Shown here: positions 42,177 to 50,786 of the stretch, one piece after another | Layout of the letters: each line of letters begins with the position of its first letter | Numbering within the stretch: position 1 is the stretch's first letter | Assembly: GCF_020923435.1 (NCBI RefSeq) | Contig: NZ_CP087263.1 | Span: 558,001 to 622,000 of the forward strand | Reading direction: 5' to 3' | DNA length: 64,000 nt | Origin: Brevibacillus humidisoli | Lineage (GTDB): Bacteria > Bacillota > Bacilli > Brevibacillales > Brevibacillaceae | Notes under the pieces: model-generated | Told to the model about the DNA's origin: nothing | The model's database searches: none | Seen by the model: only the letters and a program-made list of their open reading frames with translations | Translations under genes and position numbers: made by a program

Positions 42177-44546
42177 GTGAGGAAAAACAGGTATCCGTGG
42201 AGCAGGGCATTTGTGCAAAGCGTCCTGGCTGCCTCTCTGGTGATGACGGCGGTCCCGTCTGCTTTTGCGGCTGTGACGGACCGCACAAGCCAGACAGTTA
42301 CGGTAACAGCTGAAAGCACAAGTGCGACAACGGGAAAAACAACAGGTATCCAACTGGCGGAAGCAAACATATCGAGTGAAGAAGCGGTTGATATCGCAAA
42401 GAAATTTGTAGGGAAGCTGGACGGTTTTGGAGGGCCGGAGATCTCCCATCGTGAGTGGTATTACGAAGAGGGGCCGCTCGTGTGGGAGATCAGCTGGAGG
42501 CAGGATAAGGAACCGTTTGAACGGGTGCAAGTAGTTATTGACTCGCAGTCCGGCCGCATTCTGGAGTACGATAATTGGAGCGGGCAAAGTGAAAATATCA
42601 GCTTTCCGCCAAAAGTCAACTATGAACAAGCGGTCAAGATCGGAGAAGAATGGCTGAAGAAACTCTCCGATCACCTCACCGGTGAATATGTGCACGAAGA
42701 CCGAAACGACGCGAGTGGATGGGGGGAAGTGCTGCGTGACCCCAATGATACCTACAACATCACCTTTCACGCTGTGCACGAAGGCATTCCATTCCCAAGT
42801 GACAACATCAACATGAGTATTGACGGCGAAGGCAACTTGCGCGGTTTTCGTTCCTCTTCGCTGCAGCAGGTAAACTTTGAATCCAAGGAGGGGCTGCTGG
42901 AAGAGAGTGAAATCCGTGAGCTGCTGGCTGAACAGTTTGAGATGGAGTTGGCTTACCTCAATCCCGAGCTGCGGACGATGCGGGAGGAGCAGCAGGAAGC
43001 AGACGAGGCGTATGTCCTCTCCTATGAGCCTGTGCCAACTCCCCGCCTGATCCAGGCAAAAACCGGGCAAGCCGTTGACTACCAAGGAGAGCCGATCAAG
43101 CAGACAGAGGTGCCCGATGAGCCGTTGGGACCAAAAGCGGATAACAGCGGCAGCACAGCCCAAAGCAAACCGGTAACAGATAAGGAAGCAGTGGAGATCC
43201 TGAATCGATTCATTTCGTTGCCGGAAGATGTAACGGTTAGGGCGATTGAAAGAGAAGAAGAATTTTATCGTACCGATGGGCCGGTCTGGTCGATCCGTAT
43301 GGAGTATGAATACAGAAATGGCAGTGTGGGCTGGGGCGGCGCTGAGATCGATGCGGAGACGGGCAACCTGATCTATTTTGACCTCACTCCTTATCTGTAC
43401 GAAAAGAGTGAGGACGCGGAAGAAGTAAAAGAGCCGTCTGACTATCCCGTCTCTGCGGAGGTGGCGAGGGAAACCGCGCTGGCATTTGTCAAAAAACACG
43501 AAAAAGATAAGTTGCATGAGCTGTACTGGACTGGATCCGGTCCTTGGGAAGACCGCCGCATCCCGCTTTACAGCTTTGAGTTTGAACGGAAGGTAAACGG
43601 GATCCGCGTACTGGGCAATCAAGTTCGGGTTGAGATATCTGCGGAAACCGGTGAGATCGTCTTGTACAGTGAGAATTGGGATGATCATGCCGAGTTTCCG
43701 GAAGCTGGCCAATTGGCTGACCCTGCTGAAGTGAAAGAACAGTTTATTCAGGATGCCATCCTGGAGCTGAGGTACGAGGATGTTAGAAAACGGAAAGGCC
43801 TCAACAAGCGGAATCCGCAGCAGCCTGTCGAAGCGATGCTTGTCTACCGCTTTCAGGAACCGTGGCAGGTTCCGACCTACATCGATGCGAAAACGGGCGT
43901 GGTAATCGATCGAGAGACCGGTGAAGCGGCCAAGCGGAAGACAGAAGATTCGTCAGACGACCTTCCGAGCGATATCGCGGGCCATCCAGCGGAAGAGGCA
44001 CTGCGCCATCTAGTTCAACTGAAGGCTCTTACAGTAGAAGATGGAAAGGTGAATCCGCAGAAAGTGGTCAGCCGCGGGGAATTCCTGGATATCTTGCTGC
44101 GTACCAACGAGTACATGCCGGGGGATTATAGCGACTATCTGCTGCACCGTTTTGGCGAGCGGGAGCCCCGGTTTAGCGATGTAAGTAAAGAGCATTCCTA
44201 CTATGCCGCTATCGAATGGGCCGCAGTAGAAGGACTGATCAAGACCGAATCGAAAACGTTTGAACCGGATCGTGCGATTACGCGAGAGGATGCAGCAGAG
44301 ATTCTCGTTACAGCACTTGGCTATGAGAAACTGGCGGAGCTGGACAGCTTGTTTGCTCTGTCGTTTGCGGATAAAGCAGAGATCGAACAGAAAGGCTATG
44401 TGGCGATCGCCAGTGAGATTGGTCTGATCAGCGGTGCAGGTGCTGAATACCAGCCAGATGCGCAGCTGACGCGAGCCGAAGTGGCAACGATTCTGTATCG
44501 CTTTTTGTCGAAGCGCGTAGAATACAGACCAGACCGAAAGCTGTAA
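42177..44546 (+). CDS. Secreted S-layer-anchored protein with YcdB/YcdC (PepSY-like) repeats
   Basis: The 789-residue precursor has a signal peptide (RKNRYPWSRAF, hydrophobic stretch, cut near PSAFA-AV at about residue 31). Two or three YcdB/YcdC repeats follow: helix EEAVDIAKKFVG then a WEISW strand and IDSQSGRILEYDNW near 65-130, again near 330-410, and again at 420-510. The C-terminus has three SLH domains (about 600-650, 665-715 and 728-780, e.g. FEPDRAITREDAAEILVTAL) that attach it to the wall. The GTG start follows ATGGAGGAATTCAT. YcdB-like domains may inhibit or modulate proteases; no enzymatic motif is seen. Confidence 0.87.
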   Translation: MRKNRYPWSRAFVQSVLAASLVMTAVPSAFAAVTDRTSQTVTVTAESTSATTGKTTGIQLAEANISSEEAVDIAKKFVGKLDGFGGPEISHREWYYEEGPLVWEISWRQDKEPFERVQVVIDSQSGRILEYDNWSGQSENISFPPKVNYEQAVKIGEEWLKKLSDHLTGEYVHEDRNDASGWGEVLRDPNDTYNITFHAVHEGIPFPSDNINMSIDGEGNLRGFRSSSLQQVNFESKEGLLEESEIRELLAEQFEMELAYLNPELRTMREEQQEADEAYVLSYEPVPTPRLIQAKTGQAVDYQGEPIKQTEVPDEPLGPKADNSGSTAQSKPVTDKEAVEILNRFISLPEDVTVRAIEREEEFYRTDGPVWSIRMEYEYRNGSVGWGGAEIDAETGNLIYFDLTPYLYEKSEDAEEVKEPSDYPVSAEVARETALAFVKKHEKDKLHELYWTGSGPWEDRRIPLYSFEFERKVNGIRVLGNQVRVEISAETGEIVLYSENWDDHAEFPEAGQLADPAEVKEQFIQDAILELRYEDVRKRKGLNKRNPQQPVEAMLVYRFQEPWQVPTYIDAKTGVVIDRETGEAAKRKTEDSSDDLPSDIAGHPAEEALRHLVQLKALTVEDGKVNPQKVVSRGEFLDILLRTNEYMPGDYSDYLLHRFGEREPRFSDVSKEHSYYAAIEWAAVEGLIKTESKTFEPDRAITREDAAEILVTALGYEKLAELDSLFALSFADKAEIEQKGYVAIASEIGLISGAGAEYQPDAQLTRAEVATILYRFLSKRVEYRPDRKL

Positions 44547-44599
44547 CTGGATCCAATCAGTTCCATCTGCTGCTCTATCTAAAGGCAGTCGGGAAAAAT

Positions 44600-44641
44600 G
44601 CGTCGGGAGACGGTGAGAACCGTTTCATACCGACGCTTTTT
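44600..44641 (+). terminator. Terminator after the SLH protein gene
   Basis: GCGTCGG (44600-44606) pairs with CCGACGC (44630-44636), with an inner ACGGT-GAGA-ACCGT stem, followed by five T. Confidence 0.85.
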
Positions 44642-44764
44642 CTCGTAGCTCATACTTCCATACATTTACACCAAAAAAATTTGCCTGAGATACAGGAATT
44701 CTGAAGATTTTTGTCGAAAACTTGCAGATATTGCAAAAGATGAACCCAACAGAGGACGTGAAGT

Positions 44765-45262
44765 ATGAAGTTTACCAGAAAAATTAAATTTTACCTGATT
44801 CGCTTGTTTCGACTCAAATCGGGCGTTCGCCAAATCTCACTCGGTTTTGTCGTTGGGTTTTTCCCCTGCTGGTTTCCTACGTTTGGCGTTGGGCCAGCTC
44901 TGTCGGTACTATTGACCAAAATAACGAAAGGCAACGTCCCCTCTGCGATTATTGCCGCTTCGTTGGGTTCTTTTTTATGGCCGATTCTCTTCCTAATGAA
45001 TTACAAGGCAGGCGAGATTCTTGATGCTGTGACGGGTTTCTACGGAGAGCAGGTGAAGATGGGGCCTGTTGCCAGCGCACAGCCGGTCACAAATGTGGAA
45101 TCATTTACCGATATCGGTGTCCAATTCGTAGTTGGGTCGGTGTTTAACAGCATCTTTTTCAGTTTGATTGGATATTTCATCTTCTACTACATTTTTCGTC
45201 GGTATCGCCACACCATCTTGGCAAAACTGCGTGGAAAAGGAGTGCGTCGGCAACCTGTCTGA
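44765..45262 (+). CDS. DUF2062 membrane protein
   Basis: The 165-residue protein has a basic N-terminus (KFTRKIKFYLIRLFRLKSG), then the DUF2062 signature GVRQISLGFVVGFFPCWFPT and VGPALSVLLTKITKGN, and a C-terminal membrane segment. Some relatives are linked to lipid or glycan metabolism, but no function is settled. SD AGAGGACGTGAAGT precedes the ATG. Confidence 0.8.
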   Translation: MKFTRKIKFYLIRLFRLKSGVRQISLGFVVGFFPCWFPTFGVGPALSVLLTKITKGNVPSAIIAASLGSFLWPILFLMNYKAGEILDAVTGFYGEQVKMGPVASAQPVTNVESFTDIGVQFVVGSVFNSIFFSLIGYFIFYYIFRRYRHTILAKLRGKGVRRQPV

Positions 45263-45288
45263 GGAAGCCGACGCTTTTTTGCGCAGCA

Positions 45289-45663
45289 TCACCCGATTGA
45301 CAGACCGGCCAGCACGAGACAGAACCATCCGGCCAAAAAGCAAAGCCCGCCTAACGGGGTGATCGCCCCTAACTTTCTCACCCCGCTCAGACTGAGCGCG
45401 TACAAACTACCCGAGAACAAAAGGATGCCGGCGAGGAAAAACCAACCCGCATAGCTGAACAGGGCCAATGCACCGAATTGCTTCCACCAGCCCCCAATCA
45501 GCAGGATGGCAATGGCATGGATCATTTGATATTGTACGCCGGTTTGGAAGATCGCCAGCATGTCTGCCGATAACTTTCGCTTCAGGGCATGCGCGCCAAA
45601 TGCTCCCAATGCAACGGCCAGCAACGCGGCGATGCTACCGATAACGAGAAAAGCTGCAGCCAT
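45289..45663 (-). CDS. DUF423 small membrane protein (YwdK-like)
   Basis: The 124-residue protein has four membrane helices and the family signature ALGAFGAHALKRKLS near residue 17, followed by FQTGVQYQMIHAIAILL. DUF423 proteins have no known function. Start: ATG at 45663 behind AAAGGGG; the frame opens at 45708 without SD. It is convergent with the DUF2062 gene, with 26 bases between them. Confidence 0.88.
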   Translation of the reverse strand: MAAAFLVIGSIAALLAVALGAFGAHALKRKLSADMLAIFQTGVQYQMIHAIAILLIGGWWKQFGALALFSYAGWFFLAGILLFSGSLYALSLSGVRKLGAITPLGGLCFLAGWFCLVLAGLSIG

Positions 45664-45862
45664 CTGTCTACCCCTTTCATCTCCAACTTTTTCCCTTGGC
45701 TCCATCATCTATTCTACTTTACCTGGCTTCTATCAGCCATCCAAAAAGCATTTGCCGAGCTCACGGAGAGTGTGGGACAATAAAACGAAAGAGTCAAAGG
45801 TGAGGTGACCCGGTGCTGTTGAGCCGGGTCATCTTGATGACGGCTGCGCCAGGAGGTATCAG

Positions 45863-46390
45863 ATGGGTAGGGATATCGAAGATCGATACAGGGGTCTGCC
45901 GCCGCGCACTCCCGAGATGCTGTTTCGGATTGTTGGCAAGTTTTACCGCGGAGCGGTCAGCCACTATGACTTGATTCAGGAGAAAAAAGAGGATGTCAGG
46001 CGAGCGGTTGCAGTCTGGCAGGAAACCGGAGAGCAGGGGCCGCTTCGGCAAGCACTCTGGGTATTGTTTTGCGAGTTCCACTTTTACGTAACGTGTTGGC
46101 TGCAGATTGACCTCGCCCTCTATCGCTTGACCCAACATGGGCAGAACACCGGGATGGCCGAGCTGTGGAAGAGCTTTGCCCCGCAGATTCAGCGGCACGT
46201 AAAGGTTCGGGAACAGCTGGATGATACCGAATCCTGCGTGGATCAGCAGTTTAAGCATTTCGGCAGTCAGATGGCCGGTGTATCAGAGGACAGGTACTGG
46301 TTCGATGGCCTTTATTTTAGTGTGGACCAAACAAGTCTGCATACGCTCCATCAGCTGTATCAAGCGATTATGATGAGGAAGCAGAGCTAG
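45863..46390 (+). CDS. Hypothetical protein, helical
   Basis: The 175-residue soluble protein is rich in aromatic residues and His (FCEFHFYVTCWLQIDLALY near residue 70). No family was recognised. SD CAGGAGGTATCAG precedes the ATG at 45863, so it is well supported as a gene. Its 3' end overlaps the converging gene by 23 bases. Confidence 0.75.
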   Translation: MGRDIEDRYRGLPPRTPEMLFRIVGKFYRGAVSHYDLIQEKKEDVRRAVAVWQETGEQGPLRQALWVLFCEFHFYVTCWLQIDLALYRLTQHGQNTGMAELWKSFAPQIQRHVKVREQLDDTESCVDQQFKHFGSQMAGVSEDRYWFDGLYFSVDQTSLHTLHQLYQAIMMRKQS

Positions 46391-46898
46391 CAGAGCCGCA
46401 AGAGAGAGAAGAGATCGGTTCAGGCTGGTCGTCTTTTTTCTCGTCGTCTTCTTCTGCCTTCTCGTCTTCGTCATTTTTCTCCTTTCCATCCTCGTCTTTT
46501 TTCAGATGCAGCAGGGCCTCTACGATGTGCAGATGCAAGGCATTGTACGATTTATGGGTAAAATGACGATGAATCAAGTAGATCGCGATCGATGCCAATG
46601 TCACGATGGCCAGAAACAGCACAATCAGATTGGAAGTAATCATGGTGGACAGTTTGGCCGAAAAGACGAGAAAGACAAATGGTACCGTGGAAAAACAAAA
46701 CGGAATGTACCCGAGTTGGGCTTCCGTTTTTTTAATCGCCGCACCGATCAGGCGGAGTTCATCTATTGAGAGTTTCTCGTAATACCGCCAAATCTCTTCG
46801 ATTTCAGCCAGGTCTTCCATTCGCTGCACGGCTACCTGTTGAGAATCGTAGCGGCGCAGGGATTCGTATAGCTTGCGATAGTTACCGTACGGCTTCAT
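46368..46898 (-). CDS. Hypothetical membrane protein with acidic tail
   Basis: The 176-residue protein has a helical N-terminal half, two membrane helices (about 65-82 and 87-107), the LIHRHFTHKSYNALHLHIVE stretch, then a tail of about 45 residues dominated by Glu, Asp and Lys and a Ser-rich end. No family was recognised. SD AAGGAGGGGAAACC precedes the ATG. The hairpin at 46924 lies directly upstream. Confidence 0.72.
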   Translation of the reverse strand: MKPYGNYRKLYESLRRYDSQQVAVQRMEDLAEIEEIWRYYEKLSIDELRLIGAAIKKTEAQLGYIPFCFSTVPFVFLVFSAKLSTMITSNLIVLFLAIVTLASIAIYLIHRHFTHKSYNALHLHIVEALLHLKKDEDGKEKNDEDEKAEEDDEKKDDQPEPISSLSCGSASSASSS

Positions 46899-46923
46899 GG
46901 TTTCCCCTCCTTGATGAATAAAA

Positions 46924-46942
46924 GACCGCCTGGAACAGGCGG
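46924..46942 (-). terminator. Hairpin just upstream of the acidic-tail gene
   Basis: On the minus strand CCGCCTG-TTC-CAGGCGG is followed by TCTTTTATT, a terminator-like structure, and then by the SD of the gene at 46898. No gene is known upstream on this strand, so it may be an attenuator of that gene or end a short transcript. Confidence 0.5.
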
Positions 46943-47386
46943 CCTTGCGGTTATCTAAACGATGTAGCAGGTATCAAGCAGAGACTATCGTGTGATTGAT
47001 TAGTCACCGCACAGCACCGTGCAACACGCGGTGCACATTTGTCTACCAACGGACAATCGTCACATTGGTGTTATCTGTTACCACCCTGCTCTCATTTTTA
47101 CCAAAGGAGAAAAGTACATTCACCCCAAAAAAGAATGCAAGTATTTAGAATTGAAGCCCTCACCTTTTATGTCTTTTTTTTGCATTTTGCAGATAGGCTG
47201 ATAGGCCCAGAAAAGGTTAGGAAATACATATATAGCAAGGTTTCTGTCGCTGGTAACCTTGGTAGGACTTGAGATTCAAAAACATACTTGGAAATTTTTT
47301 AAATCTTAAAACCCGCCACAAACTGTTTTAAGATGGTAACGTATCCAGCAACACGGATACGACATCATTGCGTAGGAGGGTACAAC
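46943..47386. other. AT-rich region with inverted repeats upstream of the NlpC/P60 gene
   Basis: No gene is seen. It holds several inverted repeats: GCACCG/CGGTGC near 47015-47035, CAAGGTT/AACCTTG near 47238-47264, ATCTTAAAAC (47303-47312) with GTTTTAAGAT (47325-47334), and CGTATCC (47340-47346) with GGATACG (47355-47361). The last two lie in the likely 5' leader of the NlpC/P60 gene. A c-di-AMP riboswitch, common before such genes, was looked for and not found. Confidence 0.45.
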
Positions 47387-48817
47387 ATGACAAAAGCGAG
47401 ACAACAAGCTTGGATAAAGAAATCGTCGGTTGCTGTATTACTCAGCACATCTTTGTTAATCGGACAAGGGGGATATGTGGCAGCAGCATCTGCTACTCCA
47501 TCCCAAGTGGTACAACTGGCCAATGACTTGGTTGGTACCCCGTACCAGTCCCAATCAAATGCCCCCACAGCGTTTGATTCCGCCGGCTACGTGGCATACG
47601 TGTTTGACAAGCTGGGTGTAGATGTGGCCAACAGCATTTCCGGATTGTACAGTTCGGGAGTTACGGTTGAGAAGGATGCGATTCAGCCTGGCGATGTCCT
47701 GTTCTTCAATTCCAGTTCGGGTGCACCGCTCAACTACGTGGGAATCTACACCGGAAACAACCGCTTCGTATACGCATCCCGCAGCAAAGGGGAAGTCATT
47801 GTAAAAGACTACTCCAGTGTAGCAGATCATTTGGCGGGGGCGCGACGTTACATAAACGATAACGTCCAGCAACCTGATCAGAACGATAACGTCCAGCAAC
47901 CTGATCAAAACGAAAAACCGAATCAAGATACTGATCATTCGAGTGATTCCGAATATTCCGCTAAAGTAGCCAGCTATGCCAAAGCGGAATTAGGAAAACC
48001 GTATCAGTCCGGTGCCAATGGCCCGAACGGATTTGACTCAGCCGGATATGTTTCGTATGTGTTAGGGAAAGCAGGGGTTCAGTCTGATGACAGCATCTCT
48101 TCCTTATATCAGATGGGACAAGCTGTCAGCAGCAATCAGCTGCAGCCTGGTGATGTCTTGTTCTTCAACTCCAGCTCTGGATCTTCTCTGAACTACACAG
48201 GAATCTATGTAGGAGACGACAAGTTTCTGTATGCTTCTCGCAGCCGGGGGCAAGTAGTAGAACAACAGTTTAGCGATGTGGCAGAACACTTTGCCGGGGC
48301 TCGCCGCATCACCGCTGAAGATTCCGTTCAGCCTCCTGCCAACGAGACGCCGGACGATGGCTCCGTAACGGAACCGGACAAGCCGAGTGAGGAACCGCAA
48401 CAACCGCAGCAACCTGAAGAGCCGGATACTGCACTGGCAGACAAGATTATTGCCACTGGCGAGCGCTTTATGGGCACGCCGTACAAGTTTGGAGCCGAAT
48501 ATCCGGATTCCGGGCGATTTGACTGCTCCAGCTTCACCCAATATGTGTATGGATTGAACGGCATTAAACTGCCTCGCGATTCGCGTCAGCAATCGACGGT
48601 GGGCAAACAAATCTCCAAGAGCGAACTGCGCAAGGGAGATCTGGTGTTCTTCCGTACCTACGGCAGTTCCTCCAACCGGATCACTCACGTAGCGATCTAC
48701 GCTGGAAATGACCAACTGCTGCACACGTATGGCAGTCCGGGTGTTACCTACTCCAAGTTTAGCGGCACTTCTTGGGAAGATCGTGTCGTCATGACGCGCC
48801 GCGTGCTGCCGGAATAA
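47387..48817 (+). CDS. Secreted protein with three NlpC/P60 domains, two lacking the catalytic cysteine
   Basis: The 476-residue precursor has a signal peptide (basic start, SSVAVLLSTSLLIGQGG, cut near YVAAA). Three NlpC/P60 domains follow at about 35-160, 190-305 and 350-475. Only the third has the catalytic FDCSSFTQY (C380) with its His in RITHVAIYAG. Domains 1 and 2 have FDSAGYV (S65, S218) instead of FDC, so they cannot act as cysteine peptidases and may bind wall peptides or are degenerate. Linkers are NDNVQQPDQ repeats and a Pro/Glu/Gln-rich stretch. SD GTAGGAGGG precedes the ATG at 47387; the frame opens at 47333. Confidence 0.9.
   Translation: MTKARQQAWIKKSSVAVLLSTSLLIGQGGYVAAASATPSQVVQLANDLVGTPYQSQSNAPTAFDSAGYVAYVFDKLGVDVANSISGLYSSGVTVEKDAIQPGDVLFFNSSSGAPLNYVGIYTGNNRFVYASRSKGEVIVKDYSSVADHLAGARRYINDNVQQPDQNDNVQQPDQNEKPNQDTDHSSDSEYSAKVASYAKAELGKPYQSGANGPNGFDSAGYVSYVLGKAGVQSDDSISSLYQMGQAVSSNQLQPGDVLFFNSSSGSSLNYTGIYVGDDKFLYASRSRGQVVEQQFSDVAEHFAGARRITAEDSVQPPANETPDDGSVTEPDKPSEEPQQPQQPEEPDTALADKIIATGERFMGTPYKFGAEYPDSGRFDCSSFTQYVYGLNGIKLPRDSRQQSTVGKQISKSELRKGDLVFFRTYGSSSNRITHVAIYAGNDQLLHTYGSPGVTYSKFSGTSWEDRVVMTRRVLPE
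47855..47908 (+). repeat. 27-base tandem duplication in the linker of the NlpC/P60 gene
   Basis: Two copies of a 27-base unit (47855-47881, 47882-47908) differ at the last base and encode NDNVQQPDQ twice. Confidence 0.85.
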
Positions 48818-48840
48818 GAACAGCCTAACAAACTGGCATT

Positions 48841-48876
48841 AACCGTCTAGACCTATCAGGTCTAGGCGGTTTTTTC
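48841..48876 (+). terminator. Terminator of the NlpC/P60 gene
   Basis: AACCG-T-CTAGACC (48841-48853) pairs with GGTCTAG-G-CGGTT (48859-48871), followed by T and CG. Confidence 0.87.
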
Positions 48877-48878
48877 GT

Positions 48879-48918
48879 GCAAAAAGCATCCGCCTCACGG
48901 GAGACGGATGCTTTTTGC
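48879..48918 (-). terminator. Terminator of the converging GNAT gene
   Basis: GCAAAAAGCATCCG (48879-48892) and CGGATGCTTTTTGC (48905-48918) form a 14-pair perfect stem; its loop contains the stop codon of the GNAT gene. Both strands have a T run inside the stem end. Confidence 0.75.
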
Positions 48919-49416
48919 AAACAAGTCGTCCTGATCACTGATTCCTGATTCCGAGGAACAGCCAGCCAGATCGGCTTTGCTCCACTCGCCAGCGGCCAAG
49001 TAGAGGGTGGGTTTGCCGGTCGGGCCGTCAAACAGCTTCACGCCTACAAATCCACTGTGCATAAAACAGCGCAGGCTGGCCGCATGATCAAGTGCAACCC
49101 TTACGTACAGTTTCGGCAGCAGCTGCTGCATAGCCTCGGACAGCTGCCTTCCCATCCCCATACTGCGGCAATCGCGGTGGATGACGAGAAAGGCTTCCTT
49201 TAGCCCGTATGCTGCGACGGCGAACAGGCCGACCAGTTTTTTCTCATCCAATGCGACGAGAATCCGAGTCCCGTCTTCTCGTGGATCAAGCCTCACCGTT
49301 TTCAACCAGTGTACGGCTCTTCGGGTGATCCGGTTATCCCCGTGCTGCCGGATGAACTTCAACAGCAGATGGCGGTTGCGCTCAACCTGTGATGGTGTGA
49401 GTGTCAGCAGGTTCAT
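48895..49416 (-). CDS. GNAT family N-acetyltransferase
   Basis: The 173-residue protein has a single GNAT fold: VALDEKKLVGLFAVAAYG, then the acetyl-CoA loop RDCRSMGMGRQLSEAM (R-x-x-G-x-G/A pattern near residue 82-97), and SLRCFMHSGFVGVKLFDGP. The substrate is unknown. SD AAAGGAG lies ten bases before the ATG. It overlaps the stop of the first YheC/YheD gene by four bases and may be read from the same transcript. Confidence 0.85.
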   Translation of the reverse strand: MNLLTLTPSQVERNRHLLLKFIRQHGDNRITRRAVHWLKTVRLDPREDGTRILVALDEKKLVGLFAVAAYGLKEAFLVIHRDCRSMGMGRQLSEAMQQLLPKLYVRVALDHAASLRCFMHSGFVGVKLFDGPTGKPTLYLAAGEWSKADLAGCSSESGISDQDDLFAKSIRLP

Positions 49417-50735
49417 CCTACGTTTGCTCCTTTTCCTTCACCAAGTTGGGATACATATTGGCTGTACCGAATCAAGTTGGATAGGGAGCCTTTGCGGATG
49501 TTTGGTTCATCAAATTTTTCCGGCTTGGCATTTGCTTCAAAAAACCAGAGTTTCCCCTCATCGGTCAGCCCTAGATCCATGGACATCTCAGCCAGGTTTT
49601 CGATTTTGTCATTGAGCGAAGCGGCAATGGTGAGCGCTGTCTGCTCCACCTGCTGCCGCACAGCTTCGGCCTGTTCTTTGAACAGGTGAGAAAGGACTCG
49701 ATCTGTAGATTGAATCGACCCGCCTCGTGGGACGTGGGTGGTGATGCTGCCAGCTCCCGCCCGGCGAATGCCAATACCGGTCACGCCCCACTGTCCACTG
49801 CCGTTCTTTTGGACGAGAACCCGAACGTCAAACGGGCGTCCTTTGTACCGGGCCAAGGGGATGCCTTGTTGAATGATGTATCGTTTCCCTTTGATCTGCT
49901 TTCGGAGAAATCCCCACACTTTTCCGACCGTGGGAAAGAAGTAGGTGACCGCTCTTTTTTCCTGCACCTGGCGCAGCCTCCATCGGCGATTGATCTTTTC
50001 CAGACGCATGATTCCCTCTCCTGCCTTGCCAAGCACTGGTTTCAAGTAGACGAAAGGATGGCGGGAAACAAATGATTTCAGTTGAGCCAATGATTCCAGT
50101 CTGCCTGTTTCCGGCAGGTAGCTGCTCACCTCAGGTGTTTTCTCCAGCATTCGGAAAAGTGCGTGTTTGTTAAAAAAGCTAGGATTGAAAAACGTTACAT
50201 TTTCAAATGATGCTAGTTGTTTGATCGTATCGCTTACCTCATTTCGTTTCTCCAGCTTTCGCGTCGGTATCCGGTTGTAGACGACGTGTGGAAAGGGGAG
50301 CTGATGCTCGGTCCACGTGTCCAGTGTTTCGTCATATAGGTAGCCTCTAACCATTTTTTTGGCCCAATTGATGCCCTCTGGCGTAAATACGAATACAATC
50401 CCGCCAAGACGTTTGCCAGACAAGAAGATATCTTTGAAGTTTTCCTTGTTGCCGCGGAAACCGCTGCCGTCGCTCACGGTCAGGATGCCGATCAGCGGAC
50501 CGATGGTTAGCTGATGATTGCTGTAGGACCAGCGGACTTTGAGGCGGATCCGTCCACGGGTGTATGGCATCCTGTTGAGGTGGATGCGTTTGGTAACGGA
50601 GAACGGCCCCAGTTTCGCGAACATCCACTTCCGCCTCCCGGCCAGCAGCAGCAGGCGTAGATTGTCGTTGGGTGCGTGCAGGTACCAACGGCCGGAAGGG
50701 TGTATGGTCAGCCAACCGGAACGTGGTTGTCGCAT
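49413..50735 (-). CDS. YheC/YheD family ATP-grasp protein, copy A
   Basis: The 440-residue protein has the YheC/YheD plan: an N-terminal beta domain (about 1-90), a middle part with LGGIVFVFTPEGINW and HVVYNRIPTRK, and a C-terminal ATP-grasp domain. There FVYLKPVLGKAGEGIMRLEK is the nucleotide loop, GRPFDVRVLVQKNGSGQW follows, and MDLGLTDEGKLWFFEANAKP carries the metal-binding Glu/Asn. Members are spore-coat associated in Bacillus; what they ligate is unknown. The ATG at 50735 has GGAGGAATCCTC upstream. Confidence 0.9.
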   Translation of the reverse strand: MRQPRSGWLTIHPSGRWYLHAPNDNLRLLLLAGRRKWMFAKLGPFSVTKRIHLNRMPYTRGRIRLKVRWSYSNHQLTIGPLIGILTVSDGSGFRGNKENFKDIFLSGKRLGGIVFVFTPEGINWAKKMVRGYLYDETLDTWTEHQLPFPHVVYNRIPTRKLEKRNEVSDTIKQLASFENVTFFNPSFFNKHALFRMLEKTPEVSSYLPETGRLESLAQLKSFVSRHPFVYLKPVLGKAGEGIMRLEKINRRWRLRQVQEKRAVTYFFPTVGKVWGFLRKQIKGKRYIIQQGIPLARYKGRPFDVRVLVQKNGSGQWGVTGIGIRRAGAGSITTHVPRGGSIQSTDRVLSHLFKEQAEAVRQQVEQTALTIAASLNDKIENLAEMSMDLGLTDEGKLWFFEANAKPEKFDEPNIRKGSLSNLIRYSQYVSQLGEGKGANVG

Positions 50736-50786
50736 GAGGATTCCTCCTTCCTGAACCATGCTTTTCATGATCGCATATATCCTCCA

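Noticed and set aside
42033-43712. 559-codon minus-strand frame under the SLH protein gene
   Set aside because: Shadow of the YcdB-repeat coding sequence; no domain and no SD.
47019-47386. c-di-AMP (ydaO) riboswitch before the NlpC/P60 gene
   Set aside because: The conserved core words of that riboswitch are not present; only simple inverted repeats were found.
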